Position numbers and translations under genes: made by a program
Notes under the pieces: generated by a model
Databases searched by the model: none
What the model was told of the DNA's origin: nothing
What the model saw: the letters and a program-made list of their open reading frames with translations, nothing else
Source: Gnetum montanum
Lineage: Eukaryota; Streptophyta; Gnetopsida; Gnetales; Gnetaceae
Length of the DNA: 64,000 nt
Reading direction: 5' to 3'
NCBI GenBank assembly: GCA_015680685.1
Contig: MNCI01000175.1
Location: forward strand, 1 to 64,000
Shown: positions 45,391-58,439 of the stretch, in pieces
Layout of the letters: every line of letters begins with the position of its first letter
Position numbering within the stretch: the first letter of the stretch is position 1

Positions 45391-46640
45391 TAGAAAGGTT
45401 TGGTTTGTTGCACATTGACCAAAATTTTCTTATTCGGGCTCTCAGGTTTGTATATTTTCATGGCCTCTAAAGGAAAAGTTGCATAAATAATATAAGGTCC
45501 TTCCCAAAGTGTTTGAAATTTAGTACATTGTGGCACATGTGTGGGATTCCAGTAGAGAATCTTACCTCCTAGTTGATATTTAACTTTCCTAATTCTTAGG
45601 TCATGACATTTTTTATTGAAGGCCTTGTGCAATTCATTAGATGACAAGGTAGCTAATCAATTTTCATCTAGGAAGTTAAGGGTTACTAACCATTATTTCT
45701 ATGCTACATCAAAGTCAACGTTGAGGTCACATGCTGTGGATAATGTATGGAGCTTAGTTTGAATGGGAAGCATTGGTAATTTACTGTACACTAACTCATA
45801 AGGAGAGTAGCCTATAGGGAGTTTCCATGTGGAGCGGTATGCCCAAAGATCATCATTCAGTTTAGTGCTCCAATCTCGCCTAAACTTGATAATGGTTCTT
45901 GTCAATATCTTCGTAATAACTTCTTCTTGACCATTCACTTGGGGGTGGTATGGTGTAGTCAATTTATGCTCAACCCCTAAGCGTTGCATTAATTTCTGAA
46001 AAGTTGCACCTGTGAAGTAAGTACCATTGTCTAAAATAAGTGCATGTGGCATACCAAACCTATTTATTATTTGTTTTTGAACAAATCATGCAACTCTAGA
46101 TGATGTACAATCTTTAACAATAGTTTCTTTGGCCCATTTTGTTAGGTAATCAATGGCAACAATAATATAAGCTTCTCCATTGGACATTGGTATAATTGAC
46201 CCCATAAAATCAATTCCCCAACTGTCGAAGGGTTCTAATGGTTGAATCCCTTGTTGCAGACCCTCCATTCTAGTAGTCATTGCCCCATCACGTTGATAGT
46301 GCTCACAAGATTGGATGAAATGATGGGTGTCCCAAAATAATGTAGGCCAATAATATCTTGCAAGTAGGATATTAATGGTTGTTCATCTCCCAACATAATG
46401 ACCCCCACAAGGACCCTCATGAGTGTCTTGGAGAACTCGTAGTTGATCTATATTGGGAACACACTATCGAACTAAGCCATTGAGATACACTTTGTAATGT
46501 TGCCCATTGATCTCCATAAAGTACTTGGCTCAGTCAAGAAACTGTTGTTTCTTCTTAGCGTTTAACTCTTGTGGTGTTTGTTGGGTGAGGAGATACCTAA
46601 GAATGCTACTGTACTAGTTTTTCTCCATGGGTGATTAATT
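45390..46640 (-). pseudogene. INT: Athila-like integrase (family A element)
   Basis: 46,086-46,280 gives FDSWGIDFMGSIIPMSNGEA and VAIDYLTKWAKE (first Asp region). 45,699-46,052 gives ALILDNGTYFTG (second Asp) and YHPQVNGQEEVITK (Glu), then WAYRSTWKLPIGYSPYELVY. The C-terminal domain at 45,390-45,647 includes KILYWNPTHVPQ. All three catalytic acids are present. Frames are broken by only a few lesions, so it is well preserved. Confidence 0.88.
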
Positions 46641-47160
46641 ATTCACTACACCAGCAAAGAGGAATTCATTAGAGAAATGATTAAAAATTGAATACTCATC
46701 CTCTTTGTTGTCCCATCACAACCAAGATAAATGATCAGCAACTACATTCTTGATGCCATTACAATTTATCATCGTTAAATTGAACTCTTGTAAGATTACA
46801 AGCCATCATATGATACGAGGGCTTACCATTGGCTTATTCATGAGGAACCATATTGCACTATGATCTATATGTATATATACTTTATATCCCAATATATAGT
46901 GTCTAAACTTTTCTAGTGCAAACACTATAGTCATTAATTCTTTCTTTATGGTAGTGTACTTAAGTTGTGCACTAGTGATGCTTCTACTTAGAAAGTGGAT
47001 GTAATAAGGATGCTTCTGGTCATCTAACTATATAGGTATAGCTCCTAAAGCATATTTGGATGCATCAATCATGATATGGAATGGTTTGAACCAGTCAGAA
47101 GCTTGTAGAATGGGTGTTTCTACTAGCTTCTATTTTAGAGTTTGGAAATCTAATTCGCAT
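46640..47160 (-). pseudogene. RH: Athila-like RNase H (family A element)
   Basis: The minus translation gives KELMTIVFALEKFRHYILGY, HIDHSAIWFLMNKPMVSPR and NVVADHLSWL, then FSNEFLF. This is the conserved C-terminal half and linker, almost free of stops. Confidence 0.85.
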
Positions 47161-48060
47161 TCCCTAGTCCACTCAAAAGGTACATCCTTTTTTGTTCATT
47201 CCACCAATGATTTGGCATGCTTTGAAGAGTTCTCAATAAATCTCCTATAGTAGCCAATATGTCCAAGGAATGACCAAATATATTTGATAGTTTTTGGTTG
47301 ATGGGTAATTCCTTGGATAATTTTTATTTTCTTGAGGTCTACCTCTATCCCTATGTGTAAGATTTTGTGTCCTAGTACTATGCCTTCTTGGACCATCAAA
47401 TGGCTTTTCTACAAGTTGAGCCTCAAATTAGTTTCTACACATCTTTTTAACACTTGCTCCAACCAGTCCAAGGCTTGATCAAAGTTTGCTCCATAAGTGG
47501 AGAAGTCATCCATAAAGACCTCCATTCCATTTCCATTCTACTATTGAAATATGCTTAGAACTAGTCATTGAAATGTTGTAGGGGCATTGCACAAGCCAAA
47601 TGACATCTATTTTTATGTGAATGTTCCTCAAGGTCTAGTGAACATAGTCTTGGCTTGGTCTTCTGGGGCTATTTATATTTGGTTATATCTGCTATATCCA
47701 TCTAGAAAACTATAATAGCGATGGCCTGCAATGGTGTTTAAGACTTGGTCAAAAAATGGCAATGGAAAGTGATCTTTGAATGTTGCCATATTTAGTAGCT
47801 TACAATCTATGCACACCCTCCATTTTCCTCCTTTTTTAGGCACAATAACTAAGGGGCTAACCCATTTTCTATCAACAATGGGGTATACCCAGCCTTGAGA
47901 AGTTGTTCGATTTCTTACTTAACTACTTACTTTAGCTTAGGGTTCAATCGCCTCTATGATTGTCTTCAAGGCTTCATGGAGGGGTCAATGTAAATTCTAT
48001 GTTGGCATATCTTAGGATCTATTCAAGTTAATTTGGGATATGACCAAGCAAAGGATTTCG
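47161..48060 (-). pseudogene. RT: Athila-like reverse transcriptase (family A element)
   Basis: 47,196-47,399 gives VQEGIVLGHKILHIGIEVD and LGHIGYYRRFIENSSKHAKS. Immediately upstream LNL-stop-KSHLMV replaces the usual LNWEKCHFMV. Palm motifs extend to 47,900 with stops. Confidence 0.85.
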
Positions 48061-48595
48061 ACCATTTATTTATTACCTTCAGCAATTCTTCTTTCTATTG
48101 AGGAGCAAGCTTAGTGTTGATAATTACCATTTTTTCATTTTTAAGAAATGTGTATTCGATATCGATGGGCAATGGTTTAAGCTCAAGGGGCTCCTACTTA
48201 AATTTCTCAGGGATTTCCAACTTTCTCCAATTAATATTTTCAAGGTTTAGACTTGGAAGTTGGTGGTGGACTTGCTCTAATGTGTCTATGCTATCAATAT
48301 AAGCACAATTCAAACCCTCAGTTGGTTTCATGCATATGAGTGAACTACTTTCTTGATAAGCTGTCAGCCACTGGGTGTCTTCCTATCATGTGGTTGCTAC
48401 ATATATGCATCTTTTTATGTTAATCACTTGTGCACACTAATTGCATGTAGGCAATGTCAAACTTTGCACAGACCATAACCTCTGCATAAAATTACACCCT
48501 ATGTTACTATATGCGATGCACAAAAATTTCTTCTTCCCAATCTTTCCAAATGTATTTTCCTTTGATATTTCTAGGGAGAGATCATGGATTTCTAA

Positions 48596-48985
48596 TCATG
48601 CATTGATGGTGCTTATCCATGTTCTTCCCATTATGATTGGGAAGTCCCCCTTATGGTTGTTTACCTGAATCACTAGGAAGTCAACTAGGTATGACCATCC
48701 ACAAACAGTGGTAACAATGTCTTCCACTAGTCCCAATGGGATAGTGATGGATTGGTCAGCCAACTTTAGATACATGTTATTTTTCAATGGAGGCAAGTTC
48801 CAGGCCTGATACATTTCTTGAGAAATCAAGTTGACATAGGAACCTAAATCCAAAACATCCTTGCACAATGCATTTCTAGTAATTTGTAAGTATATTAGAG
48901 GACTTCTAGGATCAGAGAATTTCTTGGGAAGGTGTCCAAATTTGATCCAATCAATGATGACATGTGTTAGCATGATCATATGCAT
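48596..48985 (-). pseudogene. pro: Athila-like aspartic protease (family A element)
   Basis: A 129-codon open frame: DVLDLGSYVNLISQEMYQAW is the active-site region (DLG triad). Then LADQSITIPLGLVEDIVTTV, the flap region. FPIIMGRTWISTINA is the C-terminal IxGR motif. Domain intact over its length. Confidence 0.88.
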
Positions 48986-49189
48986 TGAGTGCAGTGGTTG
49001 AGTTTAAGGAGGCTTCGAAGTTTTGATTAATACTAAGGTGTCTAAGGAATTAGGCACTTGTGATTGCAAGGGCTTCGTTGGTCTATTGGTTCTAAAGAAA
49101 GGTCTTTTTCTCATGTGGTTGTTGGAACCAATAGTAGGTTGAGAGTTAACAACCCTTGTGGCATTACATTGTTGCAGCTAGGTAGGGAT

Positions 49190-51060
49190 TTCACCCTACA
49201 TAGTTGGAGCAGGTGGTAGTGGATCTATTGCTAGAAGAGATGCGACCAGATGAGAAGGATGATATTCTTGTAGAATATCACCCCTAGAAGAGGGAGTCCC
49301 ATAATACTCACGAGCTTGGTTATAAGGTTGAGAGGTGATGTGACAAGTAGCATCATGTGGGGAGATCGGCTGCTGCACATAATATCCATATGGGTTAGGT
49401 TGTTGGTAAGGATATTGTTGCCTTGGTGGTGGCATTCCCCATGATTGTGGGTGCTTTCATTATTGATATTGCTTAATCGGTTGTGGTGGAGTTCCACTTG
49501 GATAATATGTTAAGGGTTGGTGGAACTGTCTTAGGTTACCTTGGGGTTAAGGTAACCTTCAGGGTGCTTGTCGTTTGTTCAATCGTGGGTTGAGTGCATA
49601 CACCGCCAGACTCTTGCAAATGTGAGATTATAGGGCAACATCCCTTAGGATGGTGATATTGACATATTTCACATCCACTATCATTATCTGTTTCTGAGTC
49701 CATAACCTCTTTAATGATGGCAAATTTTCCCTTACCCTTGCTACGTGCAGGTTAAACTTCTCTCTTTTTTCTTTTTTCGTGATCACTACCTTGATCTCTA
49801 GACTCCTCTACTATTTTAAGAATAGTTTGAAATATATTGTCTAGGGAATTCCACATTTGTTCTACCTTTGTTGAAACTTTTTCTGTCATCTTTTGGATAG
49901 GAGAAGTTTTTCTATTCACCATCTATTCAAGTGGTGACTCTTCTTCATCCTCACAAAATCTTACTCCCCTCTTCTAAAGGGAAGGATCTCAGTTATACTT
50001 TTCCACACTTTTTCTCTTCCATAGATCACCTTTTTCCTTAACAAATTGCTCCAATAGTCTTTGGATTTGATGGGACCTAAGCTCGGATAGTCTCCCTTGG
50101 GCATAAATCCCAAGGATTCTTCTCGTTTCATGCCTAAGCCTACCCACAAGATGGCACAGTTGATCCCTTTGTGAATAACCATGGCTAGGACAACGATGTA
50201 ATAGTGCATAGTATCGGCCCATGGTAGCATCTAAGGGTTCATGTCCTCCTTATTTCCAGCCTTGGATTTTCTTTCGCAAGTTAGATACTTAGGAGTATGT
50301 TTGGTACTTGTCATTAAATAGTTTTAACATAGTATGCCACTTACGAATAGATTCCGATTCTAAAGACTAGTACCAACTTTTCACTTCTTCAACTAGTGTT
50401 TGTGAAAAAAAATTAAGTTTTTGCCATTCATTCTCTATATTTTGTAAGGCACATGCATCATAGAATTATTGTAAGTGATTCTAAGGATCAGTGTTGTATC
50501 CCCCTTCAAATCATGGGATATTGTTCATATCTAATCTCCTGATCCTACTATCTTTCTGGTGCCTTTTTGGAATTCTAACAGCCTTAGTTGTGTCCAACAT
50601 ACTTCAAGTAGTGAGTAGAGCTTCAACATGATCATCTCGTCCATGGCATCTATGATTCCTATGTTGTTCCCTACTCTCCCTTCTTCTATGTTGTGACTCT
50701 CTAGAGTGCCCTCATCCCCTTTCCTAGATGTTTTGTCTATGACTTTCACTTTGCCTACCTTTATCCCCATTATCTTTTTCTTTATGACTACATCTAGATA
50801 CTAAAGGAGAGGATGAAGGAGATGATGAAGGTGAAGAGGAAGGAGAACCATCACCATGACAATGTCTACTACCTTCTCTTAGGTAGTCTCGGCCTCGATC
50901 GTAATTGTGATTAGAATGTTTGTCTTCATCATGTGTCCCTATCCCTTTCTTAGACCCTTTGTGCCCATGGGTATCAGAACTTGGGTTATGAATAGTGGAG
51001 TGAAGATTCTAATACACACCCCTTGGCCAAAGTCAAGGAGAGGAACATCGTTGTATGGGT
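49190..51060 (-). pseudogene. gag: Athila-like gag (family A element)
   Basis: 50,230-50,520 translates as WY-stop-SLESESIRKWHTML, then LFNDKYQTYS, the retrotransposon gag helix block, followed at 49,989-50,222 by YYALLHRCPSHGYSQRDQLC. The C-terminal part (49,196-49,435) is Pro/Gln/Tyr-rich. The N-terminal part (50,531-50,900) is charged and Arg/His/Glu-rich. Frameshifts break it. Confidence 0.75.
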
Positions 51061-51640
51061 GATTGCTTAAGGTAGGTTCACCATCCTCATTTTCACTTAA
51101 GACATGGGGAACATCCTGGGACTACTTACCCTTCAAAGACTTATGATGTCTCTCCTATTGCAAGTTCCATTGACATTGTGCCTCCATGGGATGGTATTCT
51201 CTCGATTCATAGCCTTGCACAATGTATTTTTCATGTAAGGGCTGCATGCCAATTCATGTGAGAGCACAAAGAAGCATGGATGGGACTGAACGATCAGGAG
51301 GTAACACTATGTTACCTTCTAAGTCTTGCCAACGCAATTGTTCATCTTGATGGAGGATAAAAGTAAAGTCTGGTACATACTCATCAGGATGAATATATAC
51401 CACTTAAACTTGTTAAGGGACTAGTAGATCAACGTCATGTGTATTACACCACTGATTGTTTCCCATTTTAGACCTAGGCGGTGAAGCGCTTTTGTATGAA
51501 GAAGGAGAAATACTTGTTTATTCAATGTGTAATGTATTCTTGTTTATTATTTTCTTAACCAACCCTAAAGGTTCATTCCAATGATGTCAATGATTTCCTA
51601 AGTTCTAGTTAGCGCACAAACAACTAAGTCCCTGACAACG
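51061..51640 (-). other. 5' leader of the family A element
   Basis: Non-coding sequence between the PBS and the start of gag-like coding. No distinct feature seen. Confidence 0.5.
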
Positions 51641-51649
51641 GTGCCAATT
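51629..51649 (-). other. Primer-binding site, tRNA-Asp-like (family A)
   Basis: The minus strand reads TTGGCACCGTTGTCAGGGAC just after the LTR end GCTGTTCA, nearly the standard Athila tRNA-Asp site. Confidence 0.88.
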
Positions 51650-51650
51650 T

Positions 51651-52584
51651 TGAACAGCGAGGTGCCCCTACACTCAACCATACAAATATGAGCATTTCAC
51701 GCACAATTTGGTCGAATTATAAGGACTAAGTGCTTATGCACCCTTATGGAACAAGGATGTGTTGGTTGATTGTTGTCTTCCCAAGCTTACCTGTATGTCA
51801 CAATTGTATGGTTAAGTAAGCTTGAGGCATATGATTTTTATAGCTTTTAAGTTTTTATGACCTATGCTAGTAGGGAAGGAGAGAGAGATAACTAAGTGAC
51901 TAATTTAACTTAACTAATGATTAACTAGGATTTAGCTAATCCTAACACTAGTATCCATTCTCACTTGCCATACACATCCTGAACCGGCAAAACACTACCA
52001 AGATTACCCAACGCTAATCGTTACTGGGTTAGCAAGTGTTACATGCATGCTTGAAGTGATCGTACTATGTAATTTAACAATTGCTTAATTGATCAAAATG
52101 AATTTCTGTGTTAATAACATAAATGTAAAGTGCATAAAATAAAATAAATGCATAAGAAAATAAAATAAAATAAATGTGTAAGAATGAATCAAAGAGCTCA
52201 TCTTTATTGCTATACACAAGGTGTGCTCAGGTACACAATGCTCAAATAAAGATCCATTCACACTTCAGCCTTTTACTGTAGGCACTTGGAAAATACTCTA
52301 ACTTTCAAACAAACTACAAGAGTTTCACTACTTGACTACTAAAAGACTTCTTCCCAATTGTGAACCTGGGCATTGTATTTATAGGCTTGGGAGTAACTAC
52401 TCTAATAATTAGAGTAACTACTCTAATAATTAGATAACTGCTAAAGCAACCGCTAGAGTAACCACTCTAATAATTAGAATAACTACTAAAGTAACCGCTA
52501 GAGAAACCACTATAATAATTAGAATAACTGCTAAAGTAACCACTCTAATAATTAGAATAATTACTAGAGTAACGACTCTCATCA
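51651..52584 (-). repeat. 5' LTR of the family A element (934 bp)
   Basis: On + TGAACAGCGAGG to GACTCTCATCA, aligned with 42,438-43,374. TATA box CTATAAATA on minus at 52,376-52,384. U3 array at 52,395-52,575. Confidence 0.9.
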
Positions 52585-52589
52585 ATAAT

Positions 52590-54028
52590 TTTGCATCATC
52601 TCACTAGTGTTAGAACATATATACCTTGGGATCCAGCTCATATGATGTAAATATTATGCTTATTTTATTTGTTGAGTTGTAATATGTTAAAGTACCAAAT
52701 GGTTTTGAAAATTTTTTTATGAATATTAGCATATCAATTTTTGGTCCATTAACTAGTATCTAATGCCTTCAAGTGGCTTAAGGCTCTTGACTAAAATTCA
52801 TAAATATTTTAAGAGAGATCAACAAAGAGCTTTTCATCAAAATGACAATTATTGTGCTATGATGGTATTTATTATTGAAAATTTTGATATTCATCATCTA
52901 TTAATGGTGCAACTAATGAGATACTTTAAGTCCAAATTTCTCCATACTTGATCTTGGTATGGCATTATAGATTTATTGATATTGATGAAATTCAAGGATG
53001 CATCTCTACAAAGGTAAGATGATAAAAGGAAAGATGCATTGTAAAAGTTGGAAGAAACTTAGTGCTTATGCAAGGGGAGCCTATACCTCATTAACAGTCA
53101 TTATCTTTTGTGCCACCAATGTAGGGGGAGTCTCTAAAACTCTCACCAAAAGATACTCAAGTTGCAGGACTTACAATTCTAGCATCCATGGTAGAAAATG
53201 AGAAAGAAAAGGTACATTTATATTGAAATCTGGTAAAGTATCTAAGGTAAAAGTGTAAGCTAATTTTGGTCAAATTATTTTGGATCCTTTACCTAAAGAT
53301 GGTCTTTATTGATGCTAGCATTTGAAATTGACATGATTTTGTCAAATTGCTTTATGAGCATTGTGTTAAGTATATGATTGATTCTTTCAAGATATTCAGA
53401 ATGTTCAACAATGCTACCTTAATCATTCTTATGAATATTGCATCTAAATTCTTTATAGAAAAATGTGTTTTTTCTCTTGTCTTAATAATGAAATCTACTT
53501 GTTGTATCTTTTGATGATGTCCAAAAAGGAGGAGAAGATGTTATGCATAAGGTATAAGATATGGATAAGATATTATTCATAAGATATGGCTGGTGGTAAT
53601 AATAGATATTTTGTGAAGAACCTTTGTTAAGACTTCACATTTATTATACAACCTTCATAATCAAGTATGTTAAGCAATTTTTTTATTACTAATGACTTAT
53701 TGTATCAAAGAAAAATTCTTGTTTTTAGTGCTTGAAGTTCAGCCTTTGATTCTAAAAGGAAAGATTCTTGGACAAAAACTGAAAGGCTATGATTATTTTC
53801 TATTGTATTTCAAAAATTATCTAATTTTTACTTAATTTATGAACAAATAAGGGGTAACTCTTTATGGGATTTATTTTAACTAGCCTTATGTTGAATATGT
53901 GTACTCATCAATGACTATTCATCTTTTTCATCCTTAGCTATATACATACAAATATTTGAGCCTTAATTGCTTAATCATATCATATTATGGATTATACAAA
54001 CCCATTTTCTTAAGTTTTTGACATCACC
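52590..54028 (+). other. Probable copia 3' tail, no recognised domain
   Basis: AT-rich + strand sequence leading into a Sirevirus-like PPT and LTR. A short open frame (52,763-52,951) and a PPT-like CCAAAAAGGAGGAGAAG at 53,519 are present, but no copia RT or RNase H motif is clear. The left part was probably cut when the family A element inserted. Confidence 0.4.
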
Positions 54029-54042
54029 AAAAAGGGGGAGAT
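54029..54042 (+). other. Copia (Sirevirus-like) polypurine tract
   Basis: ATCACCAAAAAGGGGGAGAT is the PPT form typical of Sirevirus-type copia elements, directly before an LTR start. Confidence 0.75.
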
Positions 54043-55160
54043 TATTGAACTTTATGTATCTCAAAACCTTAGAAAATGAAAAATGTGGAAAATGTGATTA
54101 TAGTCTTATAGCACTTGAAAAAGATAAAATCATGATGATGAAAATATGTTAAGAATTAATTGGGAGAAATAGCTAGATGAGACCAAAACAAGCTCTAGGA
54201 TGTTGATAAGATCAAGATGAGAGCTAAGATGTTGATCTGAGATGACAAAAAGTCTCAATTAGAAAATAAAATGTACAAGACAAAAGAAGATGTTTCAAGA
54301 TCTGCAAAGATGTCCTAGAAGTTAGAGAGATGTCACAAAGTTAAAAGTGTAGTTATAGGCTAGACATCCTAAATAAATGATATACATTCTAATTGCTATT
54401 AGGACGTTCCAACTTTCAATGGGACATCCCATTTGAATGAAGGCTATTTTTATATAGATATCCCAAGCTCAAATGGAATGTCCCAACTAGCTATTTCCTA
54501 ACCACTGCATGAATTCCAAGGAGTTTTTGAAAAGTAAAAGGCTATAAAATAAAGTGAAACTCTTGGGAAATTTTAAATCACTATTCATTGAAATATTTAT
54601 TATCTACATCAAGTGAATTTGTTATGTTCCTTCAATTCTCTATCTTTTGTATTTTTTATTTGTATTGAGAACTTCATTGCAAGGAATTTGTAAAGTTAGT
54701 TACATTCGCTCCTTGATTCTTTTTCTCTTTTTCTAGCCATGTGGTTTATGTGCTTCTTGCAAGAAGGCATCTTATGAGATTGTTGGGATCTTATGAGATT
54801 GAGTATGTTTCTAGTGAGAAAACACTTTGTTTGAAGCTCACTTCTTTGTAAAGGTTGTGGGATCCTTGAAATCATATTTTGAGCTTATTGGGACCTTTAC
54901 TAGTTGAGTGTTTTTTCAACAAGAAAACACTCTAAGCAAAGCTCAAACATTGTAATATTTTGGTGTCCTTTAAACCAATTTTCAAAGGAACAAAGTCTAG
55001 AGGTGTGTAAGGATTCTACCCTCCAAGTGTGGATGTATCCAAGTTACGAAACCACATAATTTTATGTGCAGTTTTGTTTCTCTTAGTTGTTTTGGTTGTC
55101 TTAGTTGTTTGAATTCCAAGTTACTTATTCAACCCCCTTCTAAGTTCTCAATCCTCAACA
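54043..55160 (+). mobile_element. Sirevirus-like copia 3' LTR (1.1 kb)
   Basis: Starts TATTGAAC (TG changed to TA) and ends CAATCCTCAACA, giving TGTTGA/TCAACA-type inverted ends. The near-end CAACCCCCTTCTAAGTTCTC is characteristic of Sirevirus LTR ends. TATAAAATA lies at 54,543. No PBS follows, so this is a 3' LTR. Confidence 0.7.
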
Positions 55161-55999
55161 TCCTATTCCATTCCCTCTTGGTCCTTATCTTTTCTTCTAG
55201 GCATCATCATCATCATCATTCTAGTATTATTCCAATAAAATAGGGTCAAGTACATGAGTTCTTTTTTGTTATTCATCTTTATGAAGAACTAGATTATTGT
55301 TTATATGTAGTTTCTTCAAATCATCTTTAATTAAAACATGTCTTGACTACAATGCATTACATTTGGGGAATGCCCTAACATCTACAAAATCTAAAAAATA
55401 ACTCATCCTTGAGATATTGCAATTTTTTATAGCCAACTACTAACCCAATGTTAACACTCCTAATTTCATATCCATGCATAATGATCATTATTAATTCTTA
55501 TTTCATGTGAGAAGAACCACATTCCTTTCATGATAAAGACCTCTTATTTATAGATATTAGAGGGATGGATGATGTGATTAAACTATTTTACCTAATTATT
55601 TACCTAATATCTTAATATCATAGGACATAATCCAAACAACAAAGTTATCCTTTGAACAAATGTAATAATTTTTAAAAACAATTTTGGAATGATATAAAGA
55701 AAACATAAAGTATAAAATACAAAATGAGTTAAATAAAATAATTTTTTTTAATTAAAAGAAATTTCAAAAAAACATTATTAAACAAAAATATGTAAAATGG
55801 GTCATCATAACGTGTTAATTTGGATAGATATCTTCCCCACAACTAGCTTAGAAGAAGGAGATATGAAATATGGAACAAGATTAAGCATTGGTAGAGTTAT
55901 ATACTTAATGCATGGATATTTGGGAATCCTTGAATGGTTTGATATGTTTCATGTTAACTACTGTGAGTTTTTGTGAATAGTTAGGATATTATATTTGCA

Positions 56000-57110
56000 T
56001 GATGCCAAATTCAAAGGTAGAATGTAAAATGTAAGATCCTTCTTAGAGTGTTTGAAGTTTGCTAAATTGAGATACATGAGTGGGGTTTCAATAAAGAACC
56101 TTGTCTCTAAGTTGAAATTCTAATTGTCTTATCTTAGTTTCATGTTGTGGTTTAGTGTAGGCTTTGTACTTCATTTATAATGAGAGCTACTCTCTTATTC
56201 TCATTTAGCATTTTAAGATTCATGAGTTGTTTTTTTTTTTGTGCTAGAGTAATGCTATGATTAAATTCATAAATTTTGTAGAGTATATGTAGATTGGTTT
56301 GGATAGGAAGTTTCAATAGCTTATCATATGCTAGTTTAAAAGGAGAGTATCCTATAAGGAGCTTCCAATTGGAGCAATCAATAGATAAGACATTGTTATA
56401 TTTTTGTTTTAGTATTTTTTATATTTGCTAATAGTCTTGGTAAGGATTCAAGTGATTTTCCTATTGGTTACTTTAGCTTAACTCTTAGGTTGAGGTTGGT
56501 AGGATGTGCTAAGTTTATGGTCTACCCTTAAATGTTTCATTAGATTTTTGAAAGTATCATCTATAAAGTGAGTACCATTATTAAAAATAAGTGTCCTTGA
56601 TACATGAAACCTACTTACCACTTATTATTGAAAAATCCTAGCTATTATTGCTACTGTACAATCTATTATTGTTATGGCCTCTATCCATTTCATGTAGTAG
56701 TCTATAGCAATAATGATGTAGGACTTCCCATTGGACATGTATATGATGAGACCTATAAAGTCAATTTTTCATAAGCCAAATGCTCTAATGGTTGGATTAA
56801 TTATTGTGGATCCTTAAGCTTGGTAATCATATGACCATCACATTAACATATTTCATAGGATTGATAAATAGATGAGCATCCTTGAAGATTGTCAACCAAA
56901 CGTTTCTTACCATGAGGATTGTTATGGTCATTCTTCTTCCTATAAAGTGGCCTCCATAATGTCCATTGTAAATGTCTTGGAGAAATTTTGTCTAATATTC
57001 CTTGAAAACACACCATTGTATCAAGTCATCTCTACAGATATTTTAGAGGTTTCCCTCTATCTCCATGTAGTTCTTAATTTGGTATAATAATGGTTACCTC
57101 ATATACTTGT
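56000..57110 (-). pseudogene. Integrase remnant (copy 4)
   Basis: Aligns with 45,480-46,500, for example AAAAGGAGAGTATCCTAT (56,338) against the homologous GGAGAGTAGCC (45,802). Stop-rich. Confidence 0.65.
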
Positions 57111-57219
57111 ACCATGTACTAAGAATTCTTTTTTTGAGTAGATAAATAATATAATTGACATACTAAAACATTACTACATCAAATATCATCATTATTTCAT
57201 TTACAAATAATAATTCATG

Positions 57220-58390
57220 GGGAAATTGATCAAACAATGGCTCTTCATCATCCTTATTATCTTATCATAACTGAGACAAATGAATTGCTCCAATGTTCTC
57301 AATCCTCTTTTTGTCTATCATTATGATATTTAACTCCTAAAAATGACTACCATCATAAGATAAGATGGTTATCTATTATTTTATTCATTAATAACCATCT
57401 TGCACTATGATCGGTGTGCACAAAAACTAAGTATCTATGCACATAATACCTGAATTTCTCTATGGTATACACCATAACAATCAACTTTTTTGTGGTGTTG
57501 TAGCTCATTTTTGCACTTAAGATACTTCTACTTGTATAATGGATATAATATGAATATCTCTAATCATCCAATTATATAATCACTACTCCAATGTGAAGTT
57601 GGATGCATTGGTTATCAAGAGATTATAGAATTGGACTCTTTGTAAGCTTTTGTTTCAAAAGTTCAAATGCATCATCATATTCCTTGGTCCATTTGAATGC
57701 TGCATCCTTTTTCATCAACTCCACTCATGGCTTTGTAATTTTTGATAAGTTCTTAATGAATCTTTGATAAGAGTCTATGTGTCTAAGGAATGATCTAACA
57801 TCTTTCACTATTATGGCTTTTGTGTGATTCCTAAACCATTAAATGGCATTTTTATTAGTTAATCTTAAGATTGGTCTCTATGCACTCCTTAGTACCCACT
57901 CCAAATACTGATAAAAAGCTATGAAAATTTATAGTTATATTACATAAGTAAAAAAACATCTTCTTATATGCAAAAGTTCCGTAGGAACTTGTGAATGTGG
58001 TTTTGGCCTAATATTTTGAGGCTATTTAAATCTAATTATAGTCACTATAGTAGTCTAAGAAGCTATAATACTTGTGGCCTATAATAGTATTCAAGACTTA
58101 ATCCAAAAATGGAAGTAAAAAATGATCCCTCAAAGCTACAATGTTTAACAACCTAAAATTGATGTAGATTCTCCATTGCTTATCTTTCTTTCCTACAATG
58201 ACAAGGGAGCTTACCCACTCACTATCCACTATAGGGTATATGAAGCCAACCTTAAGGAGCTTTTACACTTCCTTCTTGATAAATTTTCTTAAGTTTAGAA
58301 TTCAATTTCCATTGTGGTTATTGTTTAGGCTTAATGGTTGGATCTATGTAGATTTGATATTATCATATGTATAGATCAATACCTCCTGGA
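57220..58390 (-). pseudogene. RNase H and RT remnant (copy 4)
   Basis: Aligns with 46,690-48,000: the stretch near 57,390-57,500 matches the RNase H at 46,850-46,940, and 57,740-58,260 matches RT. Heavily mutated. Confidence 0.6.
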
Positions 58391-58439
58391 TGTCTACCTT
58401 TTCATCACATTTAGGTTTAAGTATAAACCCAAAAATCCT

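Larger units (their letters stand above)
42438..52584 (-). mobile_element. Athila-like element of family A, 10.1 kb
   Basis: LTRs at 42,438-43,374 and 51,651-52,584, a tRNA-Asp-like PBS, a PPT, then gag, protease, RT, RNase H and integrase in minus orientation. Flanks GTAAT (42,433-42,437) and ATAAT (52,585-52,589) fit a TSD with one change. It is the best preserved family A copy here. Other copies are A1 (1-5,000), the solo LTR and 55,161-60,017. Confidence 0.9.

Noticed and set aside
54043-55160. Solo copia LTR
   Set aside because: A Sirevirus-like PPT abuts its left side and no TSD pair was found, so it is the 3' LTR of a truncated element.
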